Source: Torymus aiolomorphi (Eukaryota > Arthropoda > Insecta > Hymenoptera > Torymidae). From it: a DNA stretch of 64,000 nt. Of this stretch, positions 12,320 to 24,089 are shown piece after piece (positions within the stretch are counted from its first letter, which is position 1; each line of letters opens with the position of its first letter). The stretch covers positions 109,402,810 through 109,466,809 of the forward strand of contig CM070876.1 of assembly GCA_036365515.1 (NCBI GenBank), read 5' to 3'. A program made the translations under genes and the position numbers. Below the pieces are notes generated by a model. It was not told the origin of the DNA. It saw nothing but the letters and a program-made list of their open reading frames with translations, and searched no databases.

Positions 12320-13420
12320 TGGTTGCTTAGTTTTTTTTTTCGTTTTAATTTATTTTTTTGGCAGATTTCGCATTTGTTTACTCTGTTTTGAATATCTGAT
12401 TTCAAATCTTCCCAAAAATATTTCTCTTTGATACGATTGTAAGTTCTATTTATGCCTGAATGTCCCCCTATTGTAGAGGAATGATAAGTATCAAAAATTA
12501 TATTTCTATCGTTTATATTAACGTAATCTATATTATTCAGACATATTATTTCTTTAATTTTTGTGTTTTGAAAATTGTCCTTCAATACTTCTTCTATTTC
12601 TTCCCAACTTATGTTTAAAATTTCAATATTCCTTGATATGCTAAAAATGAATATCTTCTGTGTGTTCAAAATTTCTTTTAATTTTTGTATTAATTTTATT
12701 AAGTTTTCTTTAACTATTTTCGATGTTGCTGATGTATCAAGGCATAACATAAATATTTTCTTATTTTCAATATTAATTATATCTATTTCGCCCTTTTTTA
12801 AGTTTGTATTTATTTTTAAGTTTTTATTTTTCATTAATAAGTTAGTATTCTCGTCTAATATTTCGTGTTCATGTGATATAAGATGCACAATGTTGTCGTT
12901 TCTAAATTGTATTGCGTTTTTTGAATATATTATGTTTTGTTGCGTTTGCGTCGTTGTGCCGTTGTTGTTTTTGCTATTTTTATCTTTTTTTTCCTGTTTT
13001 TGTGTACCAGCTGTAGTTTTTCTTGATCTTCCCCCTTTTTGTTGAATTTTTGACTGAACTTTATTCGTTTCGCTTGTTTTATCAGTTTCGTTTGGTGATC
13101 CTATGTTGGTATTCAATTCGTTTCTTTTTTGTGCTCTTGTAATTACGAAAACTTCTATGGGATTTCGGGACAGTGCGCCTGCGTTAGCATTTTGTTTCCC
13201 TGGTTTATACGCGATATCAAAATCATAATCAGATAGTTTTAATCTCCATTTTTGTACTCTAGTGTTGTTGTCAGCTGTTTTTAACCACAATAAAGGTTTG
13301 TGATCTGTGACGATTGTAAATTTGGTTCCGTATATGTAATTTTTAATTATTTTTACTGCAAACATTATAGCTAATGCCTCAAAATTTTGGAACTGACATA
13401 TGTTAAACCTCTGGTTATGA
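12316..13420 (-). pseudogene. pol: RNase H and HHCC zinc finger part of gypsy-like pol
   Basis: The minus-strand frame contains an RNase H segment (FEALAIMFAVK, VTDHKPLLWL, VQKWRLKLSDYDFDI) and the conserved end normally written NADALSR, here NANAGALSR with the acidic residue lost. After a low-complexity Lys/Asn/Thr/Gln linker comes the integrase zinc finger (HSSTIGGHSG, then CEICQ). No reverse transcriptase precedes it. The frame upstream of about 13400 no longer resembles pol, which marks the 5' truncation. It is part of the polyprotein with the integrase frame at 11474-12319. Confidence 0.8.
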
Positions 13421-13904
13421 AATCTCTTAAATGATAATATTGAATAACTACAATTACACAAAAAATACTCATCATCAATGTACATAATAAAAAATAAAAT
13501 GATTGAATCGAGATTTTCAAAGTTTTGCTTACTTAAAAGCAAGGCCAAGTGAAATTGCGATGGAGTACATAACCTCAATTAGACCATGTGCACGCCTTAA
13601 CGTACGCAGAAAGTACTATAGTTGTGGCAATTTTTACTATATTGGATAACAAAATTTCTTATGACGGGTGGCTAAAATTAAAAGAATATATTTCAAATTT
13701 TACTATATCACAGTTTTTGCTATGTTGTATAGCAATTTTTCTTTTATGTCCTAATACTTTTTAACCAACACTGTAATAAAAATTACTAAAAATGTTGTAA
13801 TTATTCATATAGTTATAGCAAAAATGCAGCATACAGTGGAAATGTCACACTTTTCCTATATTATATAGTAATTTTTATTATACTTATAATAAAATTTATT
13901 ATAA
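13421..13904. other. Unassigned AT-rich stretch between the LTR element and the satellite
   Basis: No gene recognised. It contains loosely repeated words such as TTTTACTATA and TTGTATAGCAATTTTT. This is the junction where pol is cut off. Confidence 0.4.
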
Positions 13905-14692
13905 CATTTTTCTCCGTGTGATATTGATGCTGCCCTAGCATTGTAAAAAGTTGGCGATATGAAATTGGAACCGGATCCTTTCCCATAGGGGGTGTAAAGG
14001 GGCTAAAATAGCGGAAAATACACGAAAAATAGCGCGAAAAAATCATGTCTCGTTAGTTTATTAATTTAAGACAAATATTATGGCTGATATTTCTTCCAGA
14101 TATTGTTCTAGCATTGAAAAAAAATTGACGATATGAAATTCGAACCGGATCCTTTCGCTTGGGGGGTGCAAAGGGGCTAAAATAGCGTAAAATATCCGAA
14201 AAATACGGCGAAAAAATCATATCTCGTGAGTTTATTAATTGAAGACAAATTTATGACTGATATTTCTTCGAGATGCTGCCCTAGCATTGTAAAAAAATTG
14301 GCGATATGGAATTCGAACCGGATCCTTTCGCTTGGGCGTGCAAAGGGGATAAATAGCGTAAAATACACGAAAAATACCGAGAAAAAATCATGTCTCGTGA
14401 GTTTATAAATTTAAGACAAATTTTATGGCTGATATTTCTTCGAGATGCTGCCCTAGCATTGTAAAAAAATTGGCGATATGAAATTCGAGCCGAATCCGTT
14501 CGCTTGGGGGGTGCAAAGAGGCTAAAATAGTGTAAAATACACGAAAAATACACGAGAAAAAATCATGTCTCGTGAGTTTATGAATTTAAGACAAATTTTA
14601 TTGCTGACATTTTTTCGAGATGCTGCCCTAGCTTTGTAAAAAAATTGGCGATATGAAATTCGAACCGGATCCTTTCGCTTGGGGGGTGCAAA
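13905..14692 (+). repeat. Satellite with ~174-bp unit, left part of the array
   Basis: The phrase TTGGCGATATGAAATTCGAA recurs at about 13951, 14125, 14298, 14470 and 14645, giving a period of 172-175 bp. Each unit also holds CGGATCCTTTCGCTTGGGG, a GTGCAAAGGGGC block, and TCATGTCTCGTGAGTTTATT. The array is interrupted at 14692 and resumes at 15962. Frames inside it are not genes. Confidence 0.93.
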
Positions 14693-15040
14693 CCCTAGTA
14701 AAAATTTTTACGTGATAAATTATGTGACTAGACACATGCTAAAACACGTACTTTATCACGTGATTTGGCATATATAAAAGCACGTGCTTTTGCACATGCC
14801 GAATCACGTATTAAATAATGTGACTAATAACGTGCTTTTTTCGAATCGATTTGACATGTATAAAATCACATGATTTTATACATGATAAATCATGTGATAT
14901 AAGAAAATTTGATATATAATATAAATAAGAAAAATATTATTTTTAATACTTTCATAAATGATATTAAAATTATGGTGCAAATAATAAGGAGGTGTTTTAT
15001 AAAAATTGAAAACTGACTTAGAAAGGCCTTTTTACTGATA

Positions 15041-15137
15041 CGGCCGAGCGGTCACCCATCCAAGTATTAACCGCGCCGATTGTTGCTTATCTTACGTGAA
15101 CCGACGGCCATGCGGCCGAGAACTCCTCCAACGATGT
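15041..15137 (-). pseudogene. 5S rRNA-derived sequence, left arm of the fold-back element
   Basis: The inverse complement of the block at 15520-15617. On the minus strand it contains GGATGGGTGACCGCTCGGCC and the AAGTTAAGCAAC-type region (here changed to GTAAGATAAGCAAC), the 3' half of eukaryotic 5S rRNA with its internal promoter. It is more diverged than the right copy. Confidence 0.75.
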
Positions 15138-15519
15138 ATTTGATCTACTGCTTCTATAAAAGCGATATAGCAAAACTATATCATACCAACACTAAATTTT
15201 TTTTTTTTTATTAAATAATAGTAGTACAGTGTTTTACTAAATAATAATGTCCTTGGCTATTTTTTAAAATTTATTTTAATGTTAAAATTTATTGTTTATT
15301 TACTAACTATAACAGAACATTATCTTTATCCAAAACAAGAATTACAACGAATTTCATTTCAAGCTAAATATTCATAATATATAGGATATTTATGATACAT
15401 AATTTGTTATTATTAATAAATTATTTGTAAATAAATACTATTAGTTAATAAAAAGCAAATTTAATGTTGGTATGATATTGTTTTGCTATATCGCTTTTAT
15501 AGAAACAGTAGATCAAAGG

Positions 15520-15617
15520 CATCGTTGGAAGAGTTCTTGACTGCATGGCCGTCGATTCACATAAGTTAAGCAACAATCGGCGCGGTTAATACTTGGATGG
15601 GTGACCGCTCGGCCATA
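15520..15617 (+). pseudogene. 5S rRNA-derived sequence, right arm of the fold-back element
   Basis: It contains AAGTTAAGCAACAATCGGCG, then TACTTGGATGGGTGACCGCT, which match the conserved A-box/intermediate element and C-box of the 5S rRNA internal promoter (5S residues about 50-100). The 5' third of 5S is not recognisable and the 3' end is followed by non-5S sequence. It is therefore a 5S-derived transposon module, as in 5S-derived SINEs, not a working rRNA gene. Confidence 0.82.
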
Positions 15618-15961
15618 TCAGTAAAAAGGTCTTCAAGTCAGTTTTCAATTTTTATAAAAAACCTCCTTATTATTTGCAACATAATTTTAATATCATTTAT
15701 GAAAGAATTAAAAATAATAGTTTTCTTATTTATATTATATATCAAATTTTCTTATATCACATGATTTATCACGTATAAAATCACGTGATTTTACTCATGC
15801 CAAATCGGTTCGAAAAAAGCAAGTTATTATTCACATTATTTAATACGTGATTCGGCATGTACAAATGCACGTGCTTTTATACATGACAAATCACGTGATA
15901 AAGCACGTGTTTTATTATGTGTATAATCACATAATTGATCGCGTAAAATTTTTTACCAGGG

Positions 15962-17225
15962 AAGGGGCTAAAATATCGGAAAATACACAAAAAATACGGC
16001 GAAAAAATCATATCTCGTGAGTTTATTAATTAAAGACAAATTTATGACTGATATTTCTTTGAGATGCTGCCTTAGCATTGTAAAAAAATTGGCGATATGA
16101 AATTCGAACCGGATTCTTTCACTGGGGGGGGGGGGTGCAAAGGGGCTAAAATAGCGTAAAATACACGAAAAATACTGCGAAAAAATCATATCTCATGAGT
16201 TTATTAATTAAAGACAAATTTATGACTGATATTTCTTTGAGATGCTGCCCTAGCATTGTAAAAGAATTGGCGATATGAAATTCGAACCGGATCCTTTCAC
16301 TTTGGGGTCTGCAAAGGGGCTAAAACAGCGTAAAATACACGAAAAATACCGAGAAATAATCATGACTCGTGAGTTTATGAATTTAAGTCAAATGTCAAAT
16401 TTTATGGCTGATTTTTCTTCTAGATACTGCCCTCGTATTGAAAAAAAATTGGCGATATGAAATTCGAACCGGATCGTTTCTCTCGGGGGGTGCAATGGGG
16501 CTAAAATATCGGAAAATACTCGAAAAATACGGAGAAAAAAATCATGTCTCGTGAGTTTATTCATTTAAGACAAATTTTATGGCTGATACTTCTTCGAGAT
16601 GCTGCCCTAGCATTGAAAAAAAATTGGCGATATGAAATTCGAACCGGATCCTATCGCTTGGGGGGTGCAAAGGGGCTAAAATATCGGAAAATACACGAAA
16701 AATACGGAGAAAAAAATCATGTCTCGTGAGTTTATTCATTTAAGACAAATTTTATTGCTGATATTTCTTCGAGATGCTGTCCTAGCTTTGAAAAAAATTG
16801 GCGGTATGAATTTCGAACCGGATCCTTTCGCTTCGTGGGTGCAAAGGGGCTAAAATAGCGGAAAATACACGAAACGAACCGAGAAAAAAACATGTCTCGT
16901 GAGTTTATTAATTTAAGACAAATTTTATGACTGATATTTCTTTCAGATACTGCCCTAGCATTGAAAAAAATTGGCGATTTGAAATTCGAACCGGATCTGT
17001 TCGCTTGGGGGGTGCGAAGAAACTAAAATAGCGGAAAATACACGAAAAATACGGCGAAAAAATCATGTTAGTTTATTAATTTAAGACAAATTTTATGGCT
17101 GAAATTACTTCAAGATATTGCGATAGCTTTTTGAAAAAATGGCCTTTACGAAAATCGATCCGGAACCTTTCGCTTTGCGGCTGGGAGGCGGGGGGGGGGG
17201 GGTGGAAAGGGGCCAAAATAGTGAA
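15962..17225 (+). repeat. Satellite with ~174-bp unit, right part of the array
   Basis: It continues the array split at 14692: the GGCGATATGAAATTCGAACC phrase recurs at about 16090, 16266, 16448, 16624, 16796 and 16969. The last unit (17130-17225) is strongly diverged and followed by G and T homopolymer runs. The same satellite occurs inverted at 54262-54960. Confidence 0.93.
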
Positions 17226-18407
17226 AAATAATCCATTACGACTGAAAAAAAATCAGCTCTCGGGAGTTTATTAATTCGAAAATTTTTTTTTTTTTTTTTC
17301 ATTATATTGTCTGGAGGGGAGATGAGTGCAAAGATATTTGAAATGTACATTTTTTCATAGTTTTTTCAATCTGCAGTTACTCAAGAACGGTTTCATGTGA
17401 AACTTTATAATTCGTAGGAGATATTGTATATTGCACCTCATTAATTTTTCGATTTTTGTTATTATATTTTTATCTTTTTTTTAATGGCAATATTGCTTCG
17501 GTTTTATTAATGTTATAAAAGCCAAATAAGATTTTGTAAATATGGCTTATTGATATAAGGTAAAGTATGCAGATATGAGACAGTTTCGAGCATATTTTTT
17601 TGTAATCTTTTGTAGTACCATATCGAAGCATAATACATGAAAAGATCACCTCAGCAGATAGCTCGTGTTTGGAGATTTATTTAAAAAAAGAAGTTTTTTT
17701 CGTTGCTGGTGTTTTGAAATAATCGCATTCAAAGAAATTAACTATTGTCTGATGAGTGGGTCACACTAATTTACTTGGGAGCTGTAGTAGGACGTCCGTC
17801 CGGATGCAATAATGGGACTATACTTTTTAACGTGTTTCGGACTGTCTCACTGCTGTGATATGGAAATAAAGAGGCACCTTATGTGGGACAAGGATTTTGC
17901 TATATGCATTCAGAAAATTAGCCTCGAAAAGTTGGTACCATGTTATGCACTATTTTCATCTGAGAAATCAACAAAATAACGAAGTGATTACATAGTAAAC
18001 ACCATAAATAATGCTAATAAATTAATGACATTACCGTCTTAAGTATTTATTATAGATTTTTTATTGCTGTCCTACTACTGGTCCGAAAATTGTCTTTGTC
18101 CCAGTACTGCTTCCTTTCTTAGTTAATTTTCAGTTATTACTGAAATCGTTTTTTCCGTAAACAGTTTGTATCACAAACATCAACTTTTCGATTTTTAATA
18201 CATTATTTTTCCATTTTATATACTATTAAAGCTCATATTATTTATGTATTATTAATGAACTTTCTAGTAGTATTATGTTTTTCACTATTTAATAAAAAAC
18301 AAAACAATTTTGATAGCTATAATTTGTCCATAGCGATTATTGAGTAATAAGTGAGTTGCTGTCCATAGTTCATGTTTGAAAAACATAAAGAGATATCTTA
18401 ATAAAAT
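17226..18407. other. Unassigned stretch
   Basis: No gene or repeat recognised apart from a T-run (about 17284-17300). No long open frame. Confidence 0.4.
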
Positions 18408-18563
18408 TGGCATGGTGTGGTTTGTGCACATAAGAATTATGCACATATTTATTGTGCACACTTTAGCATTGGTGTATATCTATATCTATGTGTATACTCC
18501 AATGCTAAAGTGTGCACAATAAATATGTGCATAATTCTTATGTGCACAAACCACACCATGCCA
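18408..18563. mobile_element. Near-perfect palindromic MITE, copy A
   Basis: A 156-bp palindrome from TGGCATGGTGTGGTTTGTGC to its complement, with a short loop near 18480-18490. Both sides are flanked by TAAAAT (18402-18407 and 18564-18569), a likely 6-bp target duplication, or a TA duplication within A/T-rich sequence. The arms contain repeated TGTGCACA/ATGTGCAT words. Confidence 0.85.
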
Positions 18564-19053
18564 TAAAATTAAACTATTTTGAATAGAACAACTTTCTTGG
18601 TTAGCATGTTGATCAAATGGAGGCATTTCTAGTTTATAGGTAAGGTAGTACTGTAAGGACTCGTGAGTCAATGCAGCGATCATGAAACAATAAGTATTAT
18701 TTAACATTTTAATTAGTCAAATCATGTGTGAAAAAATTGTTTATGAACTTATATGATTTTTTAAGTTGAGGGATAATTTAAGCATAGAGTAGAAAATAAA
18801 TAATTTCTAATTGCACAAACACGTGATTCCCGTACTAACGCAAAATAGGTTAGGAAAACATCGATTTTTTATTCTCAACAATAAATACCGTTTTAAAAAG
18901 GTCGTCGTAATACATTTTATTGTACTTATAAGAAAGTACAGAATTTCTTGTTTAATAACATACTTTTTTATTTTTTAAAACCAACTTTTAAAGTAACAAA
19001 CTTTATTACTTTTCATCACAATTGATATGATTCATATTAACTATAGTGTAAAA
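18564..19053. other. Unassigned AT-rich stretch
   Basis: No gene or repeat recognised between the two related palindromic MITEs. Confidence 0.4.
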
Positions 19054-19209
19054 AGGCATGTTCTTGTTTGTGCACATAAGGATTGTGCACGTATTTCTTG
19101 TGCACAGATAGCATTGGTACAGATCTATATATATAGATATATACCAATGTTAAAGTGTACACAATTAATATGTGCACAATCAGTATGTGCATAAACAAGA
19201 ACACTGCTG
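19054..19209. mobile_element. Palindromic MITE, copy B (diverged)
   Basis: An imperfect palindrome with arms GGCATGTTCTTGTTTGTGCA and the complementary TGCATAAACAAGAACA, around the centre TAGATCTATATATATAGAT. It shares GTGCACATAAGGATTGTGCA-type words with the MITE at 18408-18563 and is of the same length, so both belong to one family. GTAAAA occurs on both sides. Confidence 0.8.
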
Positions 19210-19819
19210 TAAAAATGACTAATTTCAATAATTTTTATCTCAAAAAATAGGTTGGCTACATATATTTTAAAAAATAAAAAAAAACTCCCTAGAATTTTGT
19301 TACTTTCGAAACCCACTTTTTGATACATTACAGAACTACCTTAAGATTTAAATTGATGTTTAAATAAAACTATTTAAAATTATGATTATATTTTAAAGCG
19401 TCTATAATATAATATTTCCATATTTTCTTTGTTGGCAGTAGCAACACATGTTTTCAATTTAAAATTTGGTCTGTTACAGGGTATACAAATTTATAATTTG
19501 ACTATAATATTGTACAATGAATGTTCATTGTTTACGTAAATGAAAAAAATGACAAAACGTAAATAACTTGTTTGAAAATTAAACTCTCACATCAAGGAAT
19601 AGGTAATTAAATCCGTAAATATCGATAATGTAATCAGTCTGTTAAAATAAATAAATAGGAATCACGCCCGTCATGTACTTAGCGACGCTCGGCAAATAGA
19701 AACTATATAAATGCTATGCAAATAGAACACTTGCCGAGCTGACGTTTCCCCAGCCTTTACCAGCCAGAGGCAGTATCACACGTCATACTGATCGCGATCA
19801 CATAGTACCTATAATGGGA
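19210..19819. other. Unassigned stretch
   Basis: AT-rich up to about 19650, then a GC-richer patch with a short inverted pair (GCTCGGCAA near 19687, TTGCCGAGC near 19731). No gene seen. Confidence 0.4.
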
Positions 19820-21399
19820 GGCGCATATTTAGCGTAAAATACACTTTGTTCAATTTGCATATAATCGTATGCTAAGTCTCTAAGAAAAAAAACGAAAGAC
19901 ATTTATCGATAGATTTTTTCCTGCTCTTTCCAATGTTCCTATTGCTTTTACTCCGAAACAATACTTCCTTCTGGTCGAAAATTCAAGTTGTCAGGTCAGA
20001 GTCATTTTTCTCAAAGTATATCATGTTTTTGTTTGAAAATGCATTTTACCATTCGAAAGTACAATTCTTAAGCTACAAAGCCCTCATTTTTTGAGTTCGA
20101 GAAATGAAGGGTTCAACAGTAACAAAGACAGCGACGAGCGGCCGTACGCACTCTTCACGCTGCGCCCGAGCGAGCTCTATACTAATAAATGTAGTGAACC
20201 ATTTCGGTTTTTCATACTGAAAAATATCATTAAACAATAAAGCCTCAAACATCATTTTTATTAGTAGGTCACAAATTTAACTTTCAATCCTGTTAATTTC
20301 TAATTTTTTTTTTATTTTTATTCGAATAGGTATGATACAATTGGGAAGTTCCTGATACTGAAAATCGTTTTAGATCTAACTTTCCAGTATCTGCTAATAA
20401 TTTGACATAGTGAAACGATGGAGTTTCAGGCACTGTTTTTGCTGAATCTAACCGTTGTTTTAGTTTATGTATAGTTTTTAAATATTCATCTTTTGATGAA
20501 AAGAAGCAAACAATATTTTCAAAATATTGTTACCCTCTCGTAAAGATCTTGTGGCGTTGGTATATAATTATCGGATACTTCCCGCAAACTTGCCCACCTA
20601 TCATTACTTTTTACGAAAGCACCAATTCTATTACATCCATTTTCTCCGTGAGCAGTCCGATGACAATACCACTTTAACAGAAAAATCTTCATAGTGATGA
20701 AGAAGATTCTAGAAGTTGTGTATATTTTTTAAACATTTACTTCTTTAACGAAATCAAAAGATATTTTAATGTAATTAATTATTATTGCTTGGATTAGGTA
20801 AAGTGCTACGGCATCGTGAATTAAATTGTCTGAAAAAATTATCATTCTTTTGTGTTCAATTTTAGAATCCGATTTTTTATGGTAAATGACAATTGTCGTG
20901 AAACTACATTGATTATTATTATTATAGTAAAATTATTGCGCCACATATTATCAAATGAAAGCATAGTTTTCTGAAAAACCTAGAGAAATTAAAAATTCTA
21001 AAAAAGTGAAATATATAACCTATAATAATAAAAATGATGTTTGAGAGCCCGCTGGGGCGCAGCGTGAAGAGCACCCGCGGCCGCTCGCCTCTTTTTTAAT
21101 CTTATTACTTTTGAATCCTTCATTTCTCGAAAAATTAGGATCTTGAAGCTTAAGAGTTGTACTTTCCAATGGTAAAATGCATTTTGAAAAAAGAACATGA
21201 TTTACTGTGAGAAAAATAACTTTGAACTTTCAACTTGAATTTCCGACCAGAAGAAAGCGGTTCGGAGTAACAAACATAGCACCATTGGAAAGAGCAGGAA
21301 AAAGTCTATCGATATATGTCTTTTGTTTTTCTTTTAGAGACTCCGCATGCGATTATAAACCAGTTAAACAGAGCGTATTTTACGCCCAAAAATGCGCCG
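19820..21399 (-). mobile_element. Internally deleted relative of the large TIR transposon
   Basis: The ends are inverted repeats starting GGCGCATATTTAGCGTAAAA (left) and, on the other strand, GGCGCATTTTTGGGCGTAAA (right). The arms run about 19820-20170 and 21030-21399, with clear but imperfect pairing (e.g. TTTTCCTGCTCTTTCCAATG and its counterpart near 21284). Between them lies a minus-strand remnant of a transposase related to that of copies 1 and 2 (20325-20690). I see no obvious target duplication. Confidence 0.65.
20325..20690 (-). pseudogene. Degenerate C-terminal fragment of a transposase related to copies 1 and 2
   Basis: Minus-strand translation gives CHRTAHGENGCNRIGAFVK, then WASLREV and IPTPQDLYERV. 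These align with the exon-3 pattern TSHGKSPCD..G..VKR, RASLQR, ILNPKDMYDYV of the large transposon. After a frame change it continues SKDEYLKTIHKLKQRLDSAK and FHYVKLLADTGKL, which parallels exon 4 (SQETIEKRRKVLECRF). No single open frame covers it. It is a diverged family member, not a recent copy. Confidence 0.68.
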
Positions 21400-24089
21400 C
21401 GTGCGCCTGCTGGCCCGCTTCTGCGGCGGACGCTCTCACATGATCGAGCGTAGCGGACTCATGCGAGCCAGCGGCGGCCGTACGGCCGTACCGACTCTCT
21501 CCAATTTCCCCCGCTCCGCAGCGATTCCAGGAACTGATCGCGCGCTGTATACAGTTTTGTTCGAGCGCCGCCGACTCTCGTGATCTGCGTCAGCCGAACC
21601 ACCTTCTACCGCTTCCCCCACTCCGTCTCGACTCAAGTCGCACTGATCGTGTGTATATGAATGGATATCTATATTATGTGTTCGGGCGTAGCGGAGTCGC
21701 ACGAGCCAACGCCAGCCAGGCACAGGCAATCTCTTCCCGATTTTCTCACTTCGCTCCAATTTGGCGCACTTATAGCTCGTAATTTAATAGATGAGTAAAC
21801 AAAACGCTAAAATCAACTTTTCAATAAAAGAAATTATAATTAATGGTAAAAATTTATCTTTTCGTTTAAGAGTAATTTTTCAGATTTTGTTTATTTCTTT
21901 TTTTGTACATTAAAACTAATGTTAGTTATACGTTAAATAATTAACGTACTTAAAGCCAAGTGAAATTCTTCATGGTATGAGAAAAGCGGCGTTAATAGTT
22001 ATATTCTAGTATAGACTAAAACGTGATGTTATGTAATAGATTAATCTAAAAAATAGAAAGAGATATATGGTATTGAAATATTTTTGATGTATATTATGAA
22101 AAGATTTATAATTTGTTAAATACTGTTGATCTTATTTTTTCTCAGAGAGAAAATCTATTTGTAAAAATAGTCGAATTTCTTTTTGTATGGACAGGTGGAG
22201 TAAATGAGATTCAAATGTAATATCAATTTTGTTAAGTGGGAGAGTCTACACATCTATCGCACTAGTTTGTTCGCTGCAAAGATTGGTTCATAAATCCTAA
22301 AGATATTTCAGATGTGAATTGTTCCATTGTTTTTTTCAAATCACAATTTTCCGTGGTGATATTATATATACGATATACGTGTGTACAATCGCATTAAGAT
22401 TCGGCAACAATTGAGTTTTCATATTATTTAAAATAAAAGCGACTGTAAAATCATTAGTATGTGATGAGTAGATTTCAGGATTTCGAAGAAATTTGAATCA
22501 GACAGAACTTATTGTTTCTGCTGTTGCATACATTATTAAGAATAACACCGTTATATTGTCAAATCTGATTTTCAATTGTAATTTTTCGTTACTATAATAT
22601 TGTATTTTTCGAAAAACCTCCAGTTATTGACACGAAATTCCGATCTTTATGCACGAGCATTTTTTCTTTTTTAGAAAAACTAACAGGAAAATTTTTCGCC
22701 GATGTAAATGATTTTCTCTACTTGAGTAACGTACGCTAAATTCCGTAACGTATGCGAAATGCATCTCGTAGGCCATAAATCTAATGGATGTAATCAGTAC
22801 ATGCATAATCATGTTTTTTCGATTCAGCATGCCTAAAATGCGATTTTACATATACATAAACTTCTAAAATCGCTTTTACTTCCCCTGTACAGATATATCG
22901 TTCGATACACGTGCGAAAGATTGTTCTACACTCGTGTGCTAGAATCAATACTTTCCTACTTATATCGAAATATACTATTAAGTATAAGAAGAAACTATAT
23001 TTTGTAAACTTTAATTAAATGAGAAAAAAAATTACATTAGGCGCCCCTAACAGAAGGATTGGTGTTACTTTACACGGTACCATGGACTTATACTTGTTCG
23101 CGTCAAAATAGTTTTTTTTTTTTTTTGACAGTTGCTTGAAACATGCATTTTTTCACGACTAAAAGTCGCATAGGAAATAGCACATTCCGAGCGTTTTTTT
23201 AAAGTTTAGCGAGAAAAAAAATCTTTCCCCGCTAACTTCAACGTAATTTTGTAAAATTGTTCACTTAGTGTCAAATTTATATATTATATACTTTTTAGGC
23301 TTGTTTAGATGATATCAGAGGACGCGGCAGCGCCCTGCTTGGCGAGTAAAAGAACGAAGTGACTAACGAGCAAGCGGGGCGTTGACGCACCCTTTATTCT
23401 TTGGAATAGTCCGCTCCAACCTTACTTTTTCCTATTCTTGATAACATTTTTTTACTCTTTATTTGAATACTTAAATGCATTCCATTAGATAGAATCTTTT
23501 ATGTACTATCCATATCTGCAATTTCATGTTTCAAGATTCTTTCGTTTTCGTATACTTTTAATAGTAAATTTGCCCTCTCAATTTTCATCTCATTTTTCAT
23601 TTTCTTCGTCGTCTTCGCGTCGTCGTCGTATTTTAATCCTATACCATATATCCGTATGTATAGGCACTATTAGAAAGTGGTTCTACTTGTATCCGAGAGT
23701 GGCGCTATATAAATTTTTCTACAGGGCTATATACACACACATTCGTAATCGTATCGACATAACCTCACGCATTTCTAATCTCTAATAAAAAAAAAACAAT
23801 GTTATTATGAAATATGTACATACACAATATGTATATACTATCACGGATTAATATTTAAATTATATCAAATATCTCAGAAAGTGGACTGATGAAAAGAATT
23901 TATTTACGAGCATTATCAATGAGACAATAATTTTAAATAAGTATTTTAAAATATACATTGACAGTAGAAAGCAGAGATCAAGAAGTAGTTCTGTTTTTAT
24001 TTTTTTAAGTACTGTCAGATCAGATCTTAGAAATTGAGTCTATCCCAACTATACGGCTACTACAATACAAGAGTTTAGATAAGTATAAG
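21400..24089. other. Long stretch without recognised genes
   Basis: 21400-21770 is GC-richer with CGGCGGCCGTACGGCCGTAC and similar palindromic words. 22000-23300 is AT-rich. 23310-23400 has a GC-richer patch (AGGACGCGGCAGCGCCCTGC). Open frames here are short and show no family resemblance. Confidence 0.4.

Larger units (their letters stand above)
7343..13450 (-). mobile_element. 5'-truncated gypsy-like LTR retrotransposon with env (minus strand)
   Basis: Reading the minus strand from 13450 downward: RNase H, HHCC zinc finger, integrase, an envelope-like glycoprotein, a polypurine tract (RC of 8787-8797, AAGGGGGGAGG), then a sequence beginning TGTTACGTCC as an LTR would. Beyond that lie a putative leader and a short gag-like frame. 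Gag, protease and reverse transcriptase are absent upstream of RNase H, so the element is truncated at about 13400-13450. The order pol-env-LTR-gag suggests two elements sharing one LTR, or an LTR joined to a new 5' end. Frameshifts are present in pol and env. I find no second LTR. Confidence 0.75.
14693..15961. mobile_element. Fold-back element carrying two inverted 5S rRNA-like sequences
   Basis: The insertion begins CCCTAGTAAAAATTTTTACG and ends AAAATTTTTTACCAGGG and splits a satellite unit (GTGCAAA | AAGGGGC), implying a 2-bp AA duplication. Both halves are near inverse complements: outer parts rich in CACGTGATTTATCACGTG-like words, then a 5S rRNA-like block, then an AT-rich centre (about 15190-15470). 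No protein frame is present, so it would be non-autonomous. The short target duplication and CCCT ends do not let me assign a transposase family. Confidence 0.8.

Noticed and set aside
15520..15617. Functional 5S rRNA gene
   Set aside because: The 5' third is missing and an inverted partner lies in the same fold-back element.
13861..16739. Several 60-90-codon ORFs on both strands
   Set aside because: All lie in the ~174-bp satellite and repeat with its period.
23501..23785. 94-codon Arg/Phe/Ser-rich ORF
   Set aside because: Isolated, no homology recognised, no upstream or downstream gene signals.
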